A DNA stretch of 64,000 bases, taken from NCBI RefSeq assembly GCF_003971065.1, contig NZ_RYDV01000007.1:217204-281203 (forward strand), given 5' to 3'. A model generated the notes under the pieces. The model saw only the letters and a list, made by a program, of their open reading frames with translations. It did not search any database and was not told the origin of the DNA. The position numbers and the translations under genes were made by a program. Shown piece by piece: positions 27,724-37,558 of this stretch. Positions within the stretch are counted from its first letter, which is position 1. Every line of letters begins with the position of its first letter. Source of the DNA: Candidimonas sp. SYP-B2681 (GTDB lineage: Bacteria; Pseudomonadota; Gammaproteobacteria; Burkholderiales; Burkholderiaceae_B).

Positions 27724-28305
27724 ATGCCCTTGCCACCTCCTGATATCGCCCGCGAACCCTTGCATACGCGCTCCATACGTGTGAGTTCGTTTGCCCGCGA
27801 GGACGGCCAATGGGACCTTGAGGCCGAACTCATCGACGTCAAGGCTTACGATTTCGTACTTAGGGATGGCGCGTCGTTACATCGCGCCGGCGACCCTATT
27901 CATCACATGCATCTTCGCGTAACGATCGATGATCAGTTCATGATCACGGCCGCAGTGGCCGATTACGACGCCGCCCCGTACCAGGGAAACTGCACGGCCA
28001 TCGCACCCGACTATCGGCATCTAGTTGGCATGAATCTGCTACGCAATTTTCGCCAGGTGGTCAAAGACCGCTACGCTAAAACGGCGGGCTGCAGTCACAT
28101 GACGGAACTGGCCTATGTTTTGCCAACCGTTGCGATCCAGACCATGGCCAATAAGCGGCGTAAAGAGCAATCGGCAACGGGTCAACAAGCCAAGCGTCCA
28201 TTTCAATTGGAAGGGTGCCATGCACTCAGGCTCGACGGGCCGGTGGTGCAAGAGTTCTATCCCAAATGGTACGTAACGCCCAAGGCCGAAGCAAAGTGCG
28301 AATAG
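27724..28305 (+). CDS. DUF2889 domain protein
   Basis: A 193-residue soluble protein matching the DUF2889 family by its opening (PLHTRSIRVSSFAREDGQWDLEAEL), the central HHMHLRVTIDD segment and the GCSHMTELAYVLPTVAIQ stretch. Function is unknown; the family is common in beta- and gammaproteobacteria. The conserved GCSHMTEL with Cys and His might bind metal or substrate, but that is a guess. It lies 28 bases after metE and 84 before sucC on the same strand. No ribosome binding site stands out. Confidence 0.8.
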   Translation: MPLPPPDIAREPLHTRSIRVSSFAREDGQWDLEAELIDVKAYDFVLRDGASLHRAGDPIHHMHLRVTIDDQFMITAAVADYDAAPYQGNCTAIAPDYRHLVGMNLLRNFRQVVKDRYAKTAGCSHMTELAYVLPTVAIQTMANKRRKEQSATGQQAKRPFQLEGCHALRLDGPVVQEFYPKWYVTPKAEAKCE

Positions 28306-28389
28306 GGTATCCTCAACGGGCGGGCAACCGTGCTCCAGGGCACAGACGCACGCGTTCTTTCTTATTCTTTACGTTCTGACAGGTAATAA

Positions 28390-29550
28390 ATGAAAATTCA
28401 CGAGTATCAAGGCAAGGAACTGCTGAAGAAATTTGGCGTGAATGTCCCACGCGGAATTCCTGCTTTTTCCGTTGACGAGGCCGTTGCCGCAGCTGAAAAG
28501 CTGGGCGGTCCGGTCTGGGTGGTGAAGGCGCAGATTCATGCGGGTGGCCGTGGCAAAGGCGGCGGAGTCAAGCTGGCACGCTCGCTCGACGAAGTGCGAC
28601 AGCTCTCATCCGAAATTCTGGGTATGCAGTTGATCACGCACCAAACTGGTCCTGAAGGCCAAAAGGTGGGCCGCCTGCTTATTGAAGAAGGCGCCGATAT
28701 TAAGAAAGAATATTACGTTGGCATTGTTACCGATCGTGGCTCGCAGCGCGTCTGCGTGATGGCTTCGAGCGAAGGTGGCATGGACGTTGAAGAAGTCGCC
28801 GAAAAGACTCCCGAAAAAATCCTGAAGGTGTTCGTGGATCCTAAAGACGGCCTTACTGACAAGGCGGCTGTCGAACTCGCGCACGGTATCGGTGTACCCG
28901 ATGCTTCGGTAGACAAAGCAGCTGCAGAGTTTCAGAAGCTTTACAAGGTTTATACGGAAACTGACGCCGAACTGGCTGAAATCAATCCGCTTATCCTGGC
29001 CGGTTCGGGCGACATCATTGCGCTCGACGCCAAATTCAACTTCGATTCCAATGCTTTGTTCCGTCATCCCGAAATCGTTGAGTATCGCGATCTGGCCGAG
29101 GAAGATCCCGCTGAAATCGAAGCCAGCAAATTCGACCTGGCTTATATTCAGCTCGATGGCAACATTGGCTGCCTGGTGAACGGAGCTGGCTTGGCCATGG
29201 CAACGATGGACACGATCAAGTTGTTTGGCGGTGAACCCGCCAACTTCCTGGATGTCGGCGGCGGTGCAACGGCCGAGAAAGTGACTGAAGCCTTCAAGAT
29301 CATGCTTCAGAACAAAGGCGTGAAGGCGATTCTGGTCAATATCTTCGGTGGGATTATGCGCTGCGATGTCATTGCCGAAGGCGTCATCGCCGCGTGCAAG
29401 GCCGTCAACCTGAGCGTGCCGCTGGTCGTTCGCATGAAGGGTACAAACGAAGAACTCGGCAAGAAACTGCTGGCTGAGTCGGGCCTGCCTATCATCAGCG
29501 CTGACACCATGGCTGAAGCCGCGACTAAAGTCGTAGCCGCCGCGAAATAA
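28390..29550 (+). CDS. sucC: Succinyl-CoA synthetase beta subunit
   Basis: ADP-forming succinate-CoA ligase beta chain, 386 residues, in the TCA cycle. The ATP-grasp domain opens with [17 protein letters not shown] and contains [18 protein letters not shown]. The ligand-binding C-terminal domain has [15 protein letters not shown] and [15 protein letters not shown]. It is followed 23 bases later by sucD, with which it forms the alpha2-beta2 enzyme. There is a modest ribosome binding site (CAGG) before the ATG. Confidence 0.98.
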   Translation: MKIHEYQGKELLKKFGVNVPRGIPAFSVDEAVAAAEKLGGPVWVVKAQIHAGGRGKGGGVKLARSLDEVRQLSSEILGMQLITHQTGPEGQKVGRLLIEEGADIKKEYYVGIVTDRGSQRVCVMASSEGGMDVEEVAEKTPEKILKVFVDPKDGLTDKAAVELAHGIGVPDASVDKAAAEFQKLYKVYTETDAELAEINPLILAGSGDIIALDAKFNFDSNALFRHPEIVEYRDLAEEDPAEIEASKFDLAYIQLDGNIGCLVNGAGLAMATMDTIKLFGGEPANFLDVGGGATAEKVTEAFKIMLQNKGVKAILVNIFGGIMRCDVIAEGVIAACKAVNLSVPLVVRMKGTNEELGKKLLAESGLPIISADTMAEAATKVVAAAK

Positions 29551-29573
29551 GAATATTGCCGAGGAATTTGTAA

Positions 29574-30455
29574 ATGTCGATTCTGATCAACAAAGATACA
29601 AAAGTCATTACCCAAGGAATAACCGGTAAAACCGGCCAGTTCCATACCCATATGTGCCGCGAATACGCCAATGGAAAAGCGGCTTTCGTCGCTGGCGTAC
29701 ATCCCAAGAAGGCTGGCGAGAATTTTGAAGGCGTGCCTATTTTCGGCAGCGTAAAAGATGCCAAGGCCGAGACTGGCGCTACGGTTTCTGTTATTTATGT
29801 ACCGCCAGCCGGTGCTGCTGCGGCAATTTGGGAAGCGGTTGAAGCCGACCTGGACCTGGTCATCTGCATCACCGAAGGGATTCCTGTCCGCGACATGCTG
29901 GAACTCCGCAACCGTATGCGCGACCAGAACAAACGGACTCTGTTGTTAGGTCCTAACTGCCCAGGTTTGATTACACCCGACGAATTAAAAATCGGTATTA
30001 TGCCGGGCCATATTGCCCGCAAGGGTCGTATCGGCGTGGTTAGCCGTTCGGGTACACTAACTTACGAAGCGGTTGCTCAGCTTACCGAGTTGGGCCTGGG
30101 TCAGTCTACTGCAGTCGGTATTGGTGGCGACCCCATCAATGGTCTCAAGCACATTGATATTCTCAAGATGTTCAATGACGATCCAGAAACCGATGCCGTC
30201 ATCATGATTGGTGAAATTGGCGGTCCTGACGAAGTCAATGCCGCAGAATGGGCTAAAGACAACATGAAGAAGCCCGTGGTAGGCTTTATCGCAGGCGTTA
30301 CCGCTCCAGCTGGAAAGCGCATGGGCCATGCTGGTGCCTTAATCTCTGGCGGCGCTGATACGGCTGACGCCAAGCTGGAAATCATGGAAGCTTGCGGTAT
30401 TCGCACCACTCGCGATCCATCCGAAATGGGCAAATTGCTTAAATCGGTACTATAA
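29574..30455 (+). CDS. sucD: Succinyl-CoA synthetase alpha subunit
   Basis: Alpha subunit of 293 residues, carrying the CoA-binding Rossmann domain (TQGITGKTGQFHT) and the phosphohistidine active site His252 in GKRMGHAGALISGG. GPNCPGLITP is the conserved ligand-binding loop. It partners with SucC and is cotranscribed, ending at a clear terminator at 30463-30492. Confidence 0.98.
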   Translation: MSILINKDTKVITQGITGKTGQFHTHMCREYANGKAAFVAGVHPKKAGENFEGVPIFGSVKDAKAETGATVSVIYVPPAGAAAAIWEAVEADLDLVICITEGIPVRDMLELRNRMRDQNKRTLLLGPNCPGLITPDELKIGIMPGHIARKGRIGVVSRSGTLTYEAVAQLTELGLGQSTAVGIGGDPINGLKHIDILKMFNDDPETDAVIMIGEIGGPDEVNAAEWAKDNMKKPVVGFIAGVTAPAGKRMGHAGALISGGADTADAKLEIMEACGIRTTRDPSEMGKLLKSVL

Positions 30456-30462
30456 GTCGGTA

Positions 30463-30492
30463 AAAGAAGCCTCCTTCGGAGGCTTCTTTAGC
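30463..30492 (+). terminator. Terminator of sucCD
   Basis: Stem GAAGCCTCC-TT-CGGAGGCTTC followed by TTTA, beginning about ten bases after the sucD stop. Confidence 0.88.
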
Positions 30493-30633
30493 AGACTCAT
30501 ACATTTTGGCGCCATTTAACGATGGCGCGACAGTCCGAACAGCGCCTAAAAACGTTGTTCAGGCTTGTGGAATATTTTTCAGGCAAGAACGCAGACTAAA
30601 TGAATCCTGAATTACAATAGCCTGCTTCGTTAT

Positions 30634-30665
30634 GCCTCGGTATGTCACGTAAACCGGGGCTTTTT
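30634..30665 (+). terminator. Leader terminator/attenuator upstream of terC
   Basis: GCCTCGGT-loop-ACCGGGGC (8 bp, one T-G pair) is followed directly by TTTTT and lies 31 bases before the terC ATG. A TACAAT -10-like element at about 30613-30618 precedes it, so the hairpin would be in the terC leader. It may be an attenuator. The full yybP-ykoY riboswitch core was not recognised. Confidence 0.5.
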
Positions 30666-30695
30666 ATCGCCTTATGGGCTGACACGGGAATCAAG

Positions 30696-31415
30696 ATGGT
30701 AGAGTTATTTGAATCGCTGCACTGGGGTGCGCTGTTTCAGATCGTAATGATCGACATATTGCTGGGCGGCGACAACGCGGTTGTAATTGCGCTGGCTTGC
30801 CGCAATCTTGCCCACAAGCAACGCGTGAAGGGGATTTTGTGGGGCACGGCGGGCGCGATCATTCTGCGCATCGTCCTGATCGCCTTCGCTTTGACTTTGC
30901 TCGGTATCCCTTTCCTCAAGATCGTAGGCGGTTTGCTGCTGTTATGGATCGGTATTAAATTGCTGGTGCCCGAAGAAGGTCATCACGAAAATATCAAGGC
31001 TAACGCCTCGGTGTGGGCTGCTGTCAAAACTATTATCATCGCCGACTTTGTAATGAGCCTGGATAACGTGATCGCGATTGCAGGCGCAGCGCAAAATACC
31101 ATACCCGATCATCAATTGGGCTACGTGATTTTCGGTCTGCTGTTAAGCGTGCCTATTATTATTTGGGGCAGTACTATAGTCCTGAAGTTAATCGATCGTT
31201 TCCCGCTGGTCGTGACGCTGGGTGCCGCACTGTTGGGCTGGATCGCAGGTGGTATGGTCGTAACCGACATATTCATTGAAAGCAAGTTCGGTCAAGTGCC
31301 CGGCACGATCAAGATCGCAGCTGAGGTCATCGGCGCGATTCTAGTGGTGGGAATCGGTAAGTGGATAGCCAGTCGCAAGGGCGCTGGCAAGGAAAGTGCA
31401 CATGGGTCTGTTTAA
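30696..31415 (+). CDS. TerC-family integral membrane protein
   Basis: A 239-residue inner-membrane protein with seven hydrophobic segments; the start at 30696 avoids an 18-residue upstream extension that would overlap the leader hairpin. It has the two family hallmarks, DILLGGDNAVVIAL near residue 20 and IIADFVMSLDNVIAIAG near 110, each with conserved acidic residues inside the membrane. Relatives are implicated in manganese export and tellurite resistance. Its end overlaps a small membrane-protein gene. Confidence 0.88.
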   Translation: MVELFESLHWGALFQIVMIDILLGGDNAVVIALACRNLAHKQRVKGILWGTAGAIILRIVLIAFALTLLGIPFLKIVGGLLLLWIGIKLLVPEEGHHENIKANASVWAAVKTIIIADFVMSLDNVIAIAGAAQNTIPDHQLGYVIFGLLLSVPIIIWGSTIVLKLIDRFPLVVTLGAALLGWIAGGMVVTDIFIESKFGQVPGTIKIAAEVIGAILVVGIGKWIASRKGAGKESAHGSV

Positions 31416-31530
31416 GTCCTCCGGTCGCAAGAAGCCCGACGAAGCAGGTCTGTCGCTGCTTCAAGGCCTGCTCATATTGGCAATCATCGGCATCATACTC
31501 GCCGTCGTATTTACTCAGTTGGCAGGCTAG
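31402..31530 (+). CDS. Small single-pass membrane protein (42 aa)
   Basis: The ATG at 31402 overlaps the end of terC by 14 bases and has a good AAGGAAA ribosome binding site inside terC. The 42 residues have a basic N terminus (KSSGRKKPDEAG) and one strong transmembrane helix (LLILAIIGIILAVVF). The stop is three bases before hemC, so the gene is a tight link between terC and hemC. No family is recognised. The ribosome binding site, overlap and clean helix make it more likely real than chance. Confidence 0.65.
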   Translation: MGLFKSSGRKKPDEAGLSLLQGLLILAIIGIILAVVFTQLAG

Positions 31531-31533
31531 GGT

Positions 31534-32481
31534 ATGGCTGCAGCACCTGCGAAACTGGTCATCGCGACTCGTGCAAGCCGACTTGCCTTATGGCAAGCCG
31601 AACACGTACGCGATCGACTTCAGGCGATTTATCCCGATTGCCAGGTCAGCTTATTGACGATGACCACCCGAGGCGATCAGATTCTTGATCGCACGTTGTC
31701 CAAAATCGGCGGTAAGGGTTTGTTCGTCAAAGAACTGGAAACGGCCTTGCTCGACGGTCGTGCCGATCTGGCGGTGCATTCCCTCAAGGATGTACCCGTC
31801 GACATGCAAAGTCCATTTGCTTTGTCAGTCATCCTTGAGCGCGATGATCCGCGCGATGCCTTTGTATCCAACGATTTTGCTTCCCTTGATGCGCTTCCCG
31901 CTGGCGCTGTCGTGGGTACGTCCAGCTTGCGTCGAGAATCGCAAATACGCCAGCAGTATCCGCAACTCCATATCCAGGCGCTGCGGGGTAACCTTGACAC
32001 TCGGCTTGGCAAACTCGATCGAGGCGAGTACGCTGCCATTATTCTGGCGGCAGCCGGCCTTAGTCGTTTGGGGCTCGCTTCACGTATACGCAGCTATCTG
32101 TCTGTAGAGCAGAGCTTACCGGCCGCGGGCCAGGGCGCCCTTGGTATCGAAATTCTCGAGCAACGCAAAGACATGCACGAATGGCTCGCGCCATTAGCCT
32201 GTCCAAGCACGGCGGCGTGCGCCTTGGCAGAGCGTACCGTGTCGCGGGTGTTGGGCGGATCTTGCCAGGTCCCCTTGGCTGCATTTGCTCAATTGGACGG
32301 CAACACCTTAAGCATTGCGGCTTTGGTGGCAGAGCCCGACGGTACACGGATCATACGTTCTCAAGTTTCCGGTCCTGTCTCTTCGGCAGAACAGCTTGGC
32401 GAGCAAGTCGCTCACGATTTGCTCTCTAAAGGAGCCAACGACATTCTGTCACGGCTCTTGTCCCCGGATACGGCTTCCTGA
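31534..32481 (+). CDS. hemC: Porphobilinogen deaminase (hydroxymethylbilane synthase)
   Basis: Condenses four porphobilinogen molecules to hydroxymethylbilane in haem synthesis. Length is 315 residues. The dipyrromethane cofactor attaches at Cys244 in [10 protein letters not shown]. Catalytic Asp86 is in VHSLKDVP, and substrate-binding arginines occur in [10 protein letters not shown] and [10 protein letters not shown]. It is the first gene of hemC-hemD-hemX-hemY; hemD starts 34 bases after its stop. Confidence 0.97.
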   Translation: MAAAPAKLVIATRASRLALWQAEHVRDRLQAIYPDCQVSLLTMTTRGDQILDRTLSKIGGKGLFVKELETALLDGRADLAVHSLKDVPVDMQSPFALSVILERDDPRDAFVSNDFASLDALPAGAVVGTSSLRRESQIRQQYPQLHIQALRGNLDTRLGKLDRGEYAAIILAAAGLSRLGLASRIRSYLSVEQSLPAAGQGALGIEILEQRKDMHEWLAPLACPSTAACALAERTVSRVLGGSCQVPLAAFAQLDGNTLSIAALVAEPDGTRIIRSQVSGPVSSAEQLGEQVAHDLLSKGANDILSRLLSPDTAS

Positions 32482-32515
32482 CGCGTGGTGGCCGCGTTTT
32501 GTGGTTAAGAAGACC

Positions 32516-33331
32516 ATGAAAGCTAGTGTCGTTCTGACTCGTCCGCAAGGAAAGAACGAACAACTCGGGCGCCGCTTGCAGGCGGCCGGGCTGCGACCGA
32601 TCGCCTTGCCAGCCTTATCGCTAACCCCGCTCATACAGGATGGCGATCAGTTACCGCCGCCCGGCGACTACGACTTGATCGTTTTCGTAAGCAGCGGTGC
32701 CGTCGCCATGTATCTCGATCTGCTTGCCCGACGTACCAATCAAGGTGCCTGGCCAGAACGAACCATGGTGGCGACCGTGGGGCGCTCTAGTGCGCAGCCT
32801 CTGTATGACTCGGGCCTTATGCAACATGCACACATTTTGCATCCTGACCCTGTCACCCAGGATCAGGACTCGGAAGCCCTTTGGTCTGTTTTACAGCCGC
32901 TGCGTCATCGTCTTGAGCGTGTGTTGATAATAAGGGGTGAATCCGGGCGCGAATGGCTTGGTGCGCAATGTGAGGAGGCGGGCATCGATGTTGAGCGTTT
33001 GGCCTTGTACCGGCGCACACGGGCTGTCTGGCAACCTGGGCAAACTCAACAGTTATCAGAAATCATGGTGTCGCCTGAGCTCTGTGTTTTCTTATTGACC
33101 AGTGGCGAAAGCGCAGACGCCGTTCATGCCCATATCCGCCAATTGGGGCTGGAAGAGGAATGGGCCAAATGCCGGTTCGTCGTGATACACGAACGTGTAG
33201 CATGCCGTTTACAATCTCTGATCGGTGCTTCTGGTAAGGTAGAGCCGACAGTGATAAAGGTATGTTCGCCCTGCGATGATGCCATTTTCCATGCCATCGT
33301 CCAGTTGGCGTCGCTTAAAGAAAATTCCTAG
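32516..33331 (+). CDS. hemD: Uroporphyrinogen-III synthase
   Basis: Closes hydroxymethylbilane to uroporphyrinogen III with inversion of ring D. The start at 32516 gives the family-typical N terminus MKASVVLTRPQGKNEQL; a frame open further upstream inside hemC is not used. The 271 residues have the two-lobed fold, with the recognisable segments LIVFVSSGAVAMYL, RVLIIRGESGREWL and LYRRT. It lies between hemC and hemX. Confidence 0.92.
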   Translation: MKASVVLTRPQGKNEQLGRRLQAAGLRPIALPALSLTPLIQDGDQLPPPGDYDLIVFVSSGAVAMYLDLLARRTNQGAWPERTMVATVGRSSAQPLYDSGLMQHAHILHPDPVTQDQDSEALWSVLQPLRHRLERVLIIRGESGREWLGAQCEEAGIDVERLALYRRTRAVWQPGQTQQLSEIMVSPELCVFLLTSGESADAVHAHIRQLGLEEEWAKCRFVVIHERVACRLQSLIGASGKVEPTVIKVCSPCDDAIFHAIVQLASLKENS

Positions 33332-33346
33332 GATTACAATCTCGCC

Positions 33347-34714
33347 ATGACTGATAAAAAACCCGAGATCTCGCAAGCGTCCCAGGCTTCTGCCCCTGGC
33401 ATTCCAGCTTCGCCAGGACCATCGACCACGGCTCAGCCAAAGAAGTCTTTGCCTGCCCGAAAACCGCGCTCCGTCCTGCTTCCCGCCTTTATTATTTTGC
33501 TGTTGATTGCCGTCGCGCTCGGCGCTGCCTTATGGTATCAGCAGCAACAGTTCCGGAACAGCACGCAAGGACTGTCCGCACAGGTTCAAAGCGGAGCCAG
33601 CACCGCCAATCAGGCCGCCGAACAGGCTCAGCAAGCCTTGTCCCAGTTGCAAGATCAGTCCCGTCAAATAGCGTCGCTTGAAAAGGCGATCGGAGAATCC
33701 AAGGACCACTTGGAAAGCCTTGAGCAGGCATTTCGCACACTGACCGACAGCGGTTCAGATCTCGTCCTGATTAACGATGTTGACCACTTACTGACGATTG
33801 CCCAGCAACAGCTGCAGTTAAGCGGTAACGTGGCCAATGCCGTGATTTCCCTCGAAACTGCACAGGCACAATTGGCCCGCGCGAACCGTCCTGGTCTGGC
33901 GTCTTTGCTTCAAACCATCAACGGCGACCTTGATCGACTGCGTTCTGCATCCACTATTGATGTTGCCTTACTTTCCACTCAACTGGACGAATTAAGCGCA
34001 CTGGTTAGCGAAGCACCATTATTGGTTCCCGACGATGCCGCACCAGCGCGCGCAATTGCGCCTCCGGCTGCTTCAGAAAGTACTCCGCAAAGCGATCGCA
34101 GCGTAGACAGTAGCTTGCCATGGTGGAAGCAAACGCTGGGAACAGTCGAAAACTGGTCGCTCAGCGCATGGTCAGCCGTCCGCAAAGATCTCGGCGAGTT
34201 TGTTAACGTGCGTCGTGTCGATGACCCCACCGCTTTGCTGATGTCACCAGACCAAGCCACACGTTTCCGCGAGAATCTGCGGCTGCGGATCATGACGGCG
34301 CAACTGGCTTTAATGATGCGGCAGCCCAAGGTGTGGGAGTCTGAAACCGATATGCTGGTGAAATCGATCGAAAGCCGTTATGACCAGGCGTCCGAAGACA
34401 GCCGCCATGCCCTTAAGTTGGCACGACAAATGGCCGACACTACCATCGACGTCAGGTTGCCGACGGTCACTAATAGTCTGCAAGCGATCCAGGCTTTACG
34501 CGAAGCCAGCGCCGAATCTGCACGACATAATGCCGTTTCGACGCCTGAAGGCGCCACGACGCCTGCCGCGCCCGATGCCACAGAGAACGGTCCGCAAAAC
34601 GGCACTCCAGCTAAAGAAGCCGTGCCGTCCAGTTCTTCGGCACCCGATACGACACCAGCTCAGCACTATCCTGGGCAGCCGGGCGGGTCGGCTTCCGTCA
34701 AGCCACAGGGGTAA
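33347..34714 (+). CDS. hemX: HemX domain membrane protein
   Basis: A 455-residue protein with a Pro/Ser-rich cytoplasmic N terminus, one transmembrane helix at about 45-64 (AFIILLLIAVALGAALWY), then a Gln/Ala-rich coiled coil (about 75-130) and the HemX domain to about 380. The C-terminal 70 residues are low-complexity Ala/Pro/Thr. The family was once called uroporphyrinogen-III methyltransferase, but this protein lacks the SAM-binding domain and its role is uncertain. It starts 15 bases after hemD and ends 3 bases before hemY. Confidence 0.85.
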   Translation: MTDKKPEISQASQASAPGIPASPGPSTTAQPKKSLPARKPRSVLLPAFIILLLIAVALGAALWYQQQQFRNSTQGLSAQVQSGASTANQAAEQAQQALSQLQDQSRQIASLEKAIGESKDHLESLEQAFRTLTDSGSDLVLINDVDHLLTIAQQQLQLSGNVANAVISLETAQAQLARANRPGLASLLQTINGDLDRLRSASTIDVALLSTQLDELSALVSEAPLLVPDDAAPARAIAPPAASESTPQSDRSVDSSLPWWKQTLGTVENWSLSAWSAVRKDLGEFVNVRRVDDPTALLMSPDQATRFRENLRLRIMTAQLALMMRQPKVWESETDMLVKSIESRYDQASEDSRHALKLARQMADTTIDVRLPTVTNSLQAIQALREASAESARHNAVSTPEGATTPAAPDATENGPQNGTPAKEAVPSSSSAPDTTPAQHYPGQPGGSASVKPQG

Positions 34715-34717
34715 GCA

Positions 34718-36235
34718 ATGAGAACATGGTTCTGGACTCTGCTGGTATTTGTGGCTGCCGTTGCGCTGGCATTGGTCTTGCGCGACCATAGCGGCAATGT
34801 GCTTATCGTTGCACAACCCTGGCGTATCGAGCTTTCGCTTACGCTGGCCATTCTGCTGGTATTAGCTGCGTTCATCGTCTTGTACGTTGTACTGCGCGTG
34901 GTGGCCTGGATTTCCGCTGGCCCCGAGCGCTTCCGTTCGTGGCGTACTCTTCGCACGGAAAACCGCGATCATGCCTTGCTTGAAGGCGGTTGGATTAACG
35001 TGCTGGAAGGTCGCTATACTGAAGCTGAAAAAGATCTTTCAAAGTTATTGGGTCGGACCCGCTCTAACAGTCGCAAGGTGCTGGCCGGACTCGCATCGGC
35101 CCGTGCGTCACATCATCTGGGCGAGTTCAACCGCCGGGATCAGGCGTTAGCCCTGGCTCAGCAAAGCGCTGGCGACAATCCCCGATTACGCGAGGCGGCA
35201 GCTACCGTAGCAGCCGAAATGTATCTCGATCAAAACCGTCCGCAAGATGCATTAGTGTTATTGCAACCCTTGCAAGATGCCAGTTCGCGCTACTTTCATG
35301 CAACTCGGCTGTTATTGCGTGCGCATCGTCAACTTCGAAATCACGACCGCGTTTATGAGCTGACACGTTTACTTTTGCGTCGGGGCGTAATCGACAAGGC
35401 CGAGGCCATGCAGCTTATCGAAACGTCCGCAGCGGCGCGTTTGCATGCTGCTGGACCGGCCGGATTTAAATCCATATGGGGTGACCTCAAGGCCGAAGAG
35501 CGGGTATTGCCAGACATTTCACTGGCTGGGGCTGCGATTCAGGAATCGCTTGGAAATTACGACGAGGCTTCCAAAATTCTTGAAGCCGCAATAAACGTCA
35601 AGCTAGAGCCTCGCTTGCTCAGCGCCTATTCGCAATGCCCGCAAGAACAGGTTGCGCACAGGCTTAGCAAGGCCGAAGTCTGGCTCAAGAATCATCCTGA
35701 TGACTCCGCTTTATTGGCGGCGTTAGGTAATTTGTGCCTGACGGGCGAGCTTTGGGGGCAGGGCGAACACTATCTATTGCGCAGCATGAAAATACGTAGC
35801 GATATGCGGATTCATGCATTATTGGGCAACCTGTATGATCGTCTGGGCCGCCCCGCCGATGCCATGAACCATTGGCGCCTGGCTTCCAGTGTGGCTGGAG
35901 TTCTTCCTGTTCTGCCCACGAGCCGGGCATTGCCTGCGGCCGATACCCGCGGCGATCCCACTCTTGTCGACGTGGAAAGCCTGCCGGAAACCCAGGCCTA
36001 TACGCCGGCCATCATTCCGGTGGCGGCCAGCGCTGCTGACTACACGGACGACGATTTGAGCGGTTCGGTGCCCATTCCGGCATCGGCGCCCGCGCCCAAG
36101 CTTCCCGCCGAGGTGGCCAAACCGGAACGGGCCGCTGATTCCGGACTTGACGAATACTTTGACAGTGCTCCGATCCCTGGGATCGATTTATCGCAAACCT
36201 CTGACCGGCCACGCCGTGGCTCCGGAAAACATTAA
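34718..36235 (+). CDS. hemY: HemY protein, TPR-containing membrane protein
   Basis: A 505-residue inner-membrane protein with two N-terminal helices (about 3-22 and 40-66) and a periplasmic or cytoplasmic TPR-like helical region to about 390. The family signature GGWINVLEGRYTEAEKDLSKL is present. The tail from 400 on is Pro/Ala-rich and acidic and not conserved. This is the proteobacterial HemY, distinct from the protoporphyrinogen oxidase of the same name in Gram-positives. It is the last gene of the haem cluster, 36 bases before ppa. Confidence 0.88.
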   Translation: MRTWFWTLLVFVAAVALALVLRDHSGNVLIVAQPWRIELSLTLAILLVLAAFIVLYVVLRVVAWISAGPERFRSWRTLRTENRDHALLEGGWINVLEGRYTEAEKDLSKLLGRTRSNSRKVLAGLASARASHHLGEFNRRDQALALAQQSAGDNPRLREAAATVAAEMYLDQNRPQDALVLLQPLQDASSRYFHATRLLLRAHRQLRNHDRVYELTRLLLRRGVIDKAEAMQLIETSAAARLHAAGPAGFKSIWGDLKAEERVLPDISLAGAAIQESLGNYDEASKILEAAINVKLEPRLLSAYSQCPQEQVAHRLSKAEVWLKNHPDDSALLAALGNLCLTGELWGQGEHYLLRSMKIRSDMRIHALLGNLYDRLGRPADAMNHWRLASSVAGVLPVLPTSRALPAADTRGDPTLVDVESLPETQAYTPAIIPVAASAADYTDDDLSGSVPIPASAPAPKLPAEVAKPERAADSGLDEYFDSAPIPGIDLSQTSDRPRRGSGKH

Positions 36236-36271
36236 TCTTTTTTACATTTCTACCGTAAGGCTGAACAAAGC

Positions 36272-36808
36272 ATGAGCTTAGACCGTGTACCTGCTGGCAG
36301 TAAGTTGCCTGATGAATTTAATGTCGTTGTTGAAATCCCCATGAATGCGGATCCGGTCAAATACGAAGTCGATAAAGAATCGGGCGCCGTGTTTGTCGAC
36401 CGTTTCATGCTTACCGCCATGCATTACCCATGTAACTACGGGTATATCCCCCAGACGATATCCGACGATGGGGATCCCGTTGATGTGCTCGTTTTGGCTC
36501 CTTTCCCCATACAAGTCGGCGCGGTGATCCGTTGCCGCTCGATTGGCGTTTTGATCATGGATGACGAAGCAGGAGGCGATGCCAAGGTCTTAGCCGTTCC
36601 GGTCGACAAACTTTATCCTCCTTACCGTACGATCAAGTCACCTGAAGACCTTCCCCACGAGGAACTTGCCCGCATTCAGCACTTCTTTGAGCACTATAAA
36701 GACCTTGAAAAAGGTAAATGGGTCAAGGTAAAGGGCTGGGAAGGCCCTGAAGCCGCACTGAAAGAAATTCGCGATGGCGCAGAACGTTATGCTAGAGGTG
36801 GCAAGTAA
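36272..36808 (+). CDS. ppa: Inorganic pyrophosphatase (family I)
   Basis: Hydrolyses pyrophosphate to phosphate, driving biosynthetic reactions; Mg-dependent cytoplasmic hexamer in this family. The 178 residues carry the signature D66-G-D-P-V-D71 within [11 protein letters not shown], plus YPCNYGYIP and the KVKGWEG C-terminal region. It ends exactly where the FAH-family gene begins, so the two are probably cotranscribed. Confidence 0.97.
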   Translation: MSLDRVPAGSKLPDEFNVVVEIPMNADPVKYEVDKESGAVFVDRFMLTAMHYPCNYGYIPQTISDDGDPVDVLVLAPFPIQVGAVIRCRSIGVLIMDDEAGGDAKVLAVPVDKLYPPYRTIKSPEDLPHEELARIQHFFEHYKDLEKGKWVKVKGWEGPEAALKEIRDGAERYARGGK

Positions 36809-37504
36809 ATGAAGACTATAATTCCTGCGCTCCCCGTTGCCGCCATTCCCGTCGCCGGCTCCGATGCCGTATTTCCGGTACGCCGTGTGTATTGCGTCGG
36901 GCGTAATTATGCCGAGCATGCAAAAGAAATGGGCTTTACCGGTCGTGAAGAGCCTTTCTTCTTCTGCAAGCCAGCCGACGCATTGCTTACCGTGGCCGAC
37001 GGCCAGGTCGGGACCATGTCTTATCCGCCCAAGACAGCGAACCTGCACTACGAAATCGAGCTGGTCGTTGCCCTCGATAAAGGCGGTCGAGACCTGACAA
37101 CCGAGCAGGCAGTGGATTGCATCTGGGGCTACGGCATTGGCCTCGATATGACGCGCCGCGACCTTCAAGGCGAAGCCAAGAAGCAAGGCCGTCCATGGGA
37201 GGTTGGCAAGGCTTTTGATCAGTCGGCCCCGATTGGGCCGCTGCATCCCCGTGAACAGGTCGGAACTCTGAATTCGGGCGCGATCTCACTTAGCGTGAAC
37301 GGCGCCGCTAAGCAGTCCAGCGATCTGTCCCAGATGATCTGGAATATCGCTGAATCGATTGCCTATTTATCCGGTCTATTCGAGCTGAAAGCTGGCGATA
37401 TCATTTTTACCGGGACGCCTGAAGGCGTAGGGCCGGTGGTCGCTGGGGACACTATGGTTGGCGCCATAGAAGGTTTGGGCGAACTGCATGTAAAGATCGC
37501 CTGA
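36809..37504 (+). CDS. Fumarylacetoacetate hydrolase family protein
   Basis: A 231-residue metal-dependent hydrolase/decarboxylase of the FAHD1 type. The conserved segments are VYCVGRNYAEHAKEMG, PFFFCKPADAL, the metal-binding HYEIELVVAL, GLDMTRRDLQ, GKAFDQSAPIGP and FTGTPEGVGPV. The substrate may be oxaloacetate, acylpyruvates or an aromatic ring-cleavage product; the context gives no pathway. The start codon is directly adjacent to the ppa stop. Confidence 0.88.
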   Translation: MKTIIPALPVAAIPVAGSDAVFPVRRVYCVGRNYAEHAKEMGFTGREEPFFFCKPADALLTVADGQVGTMSYPPKTANLHYEIELVVALDKGGRDLTTEQAVDCIWGYGIGLDMTRRDLQGEAKKQGRPWEVGKAFDQSAPIGPLHPREQVGTLNSGAISLSVNGAAKQSSDLSQMIWNIAESIAYLSGLFELKAGDIIFTGTPEGVGPVVAGDTMVGAIEGLGELHVKIA

Positions 37505-37558
37505 TCTTGCGTTAGAATCTGTATATTGTCATTAAAAACGTTTCTGAAAAGGGAAATC

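Noticed and set aside
30500..30695. yybP-ykoY manganese riboswitch upstream of terC
   Set aside because: The characteristic core segments were not found; only a terminator-like hairpin is visible.
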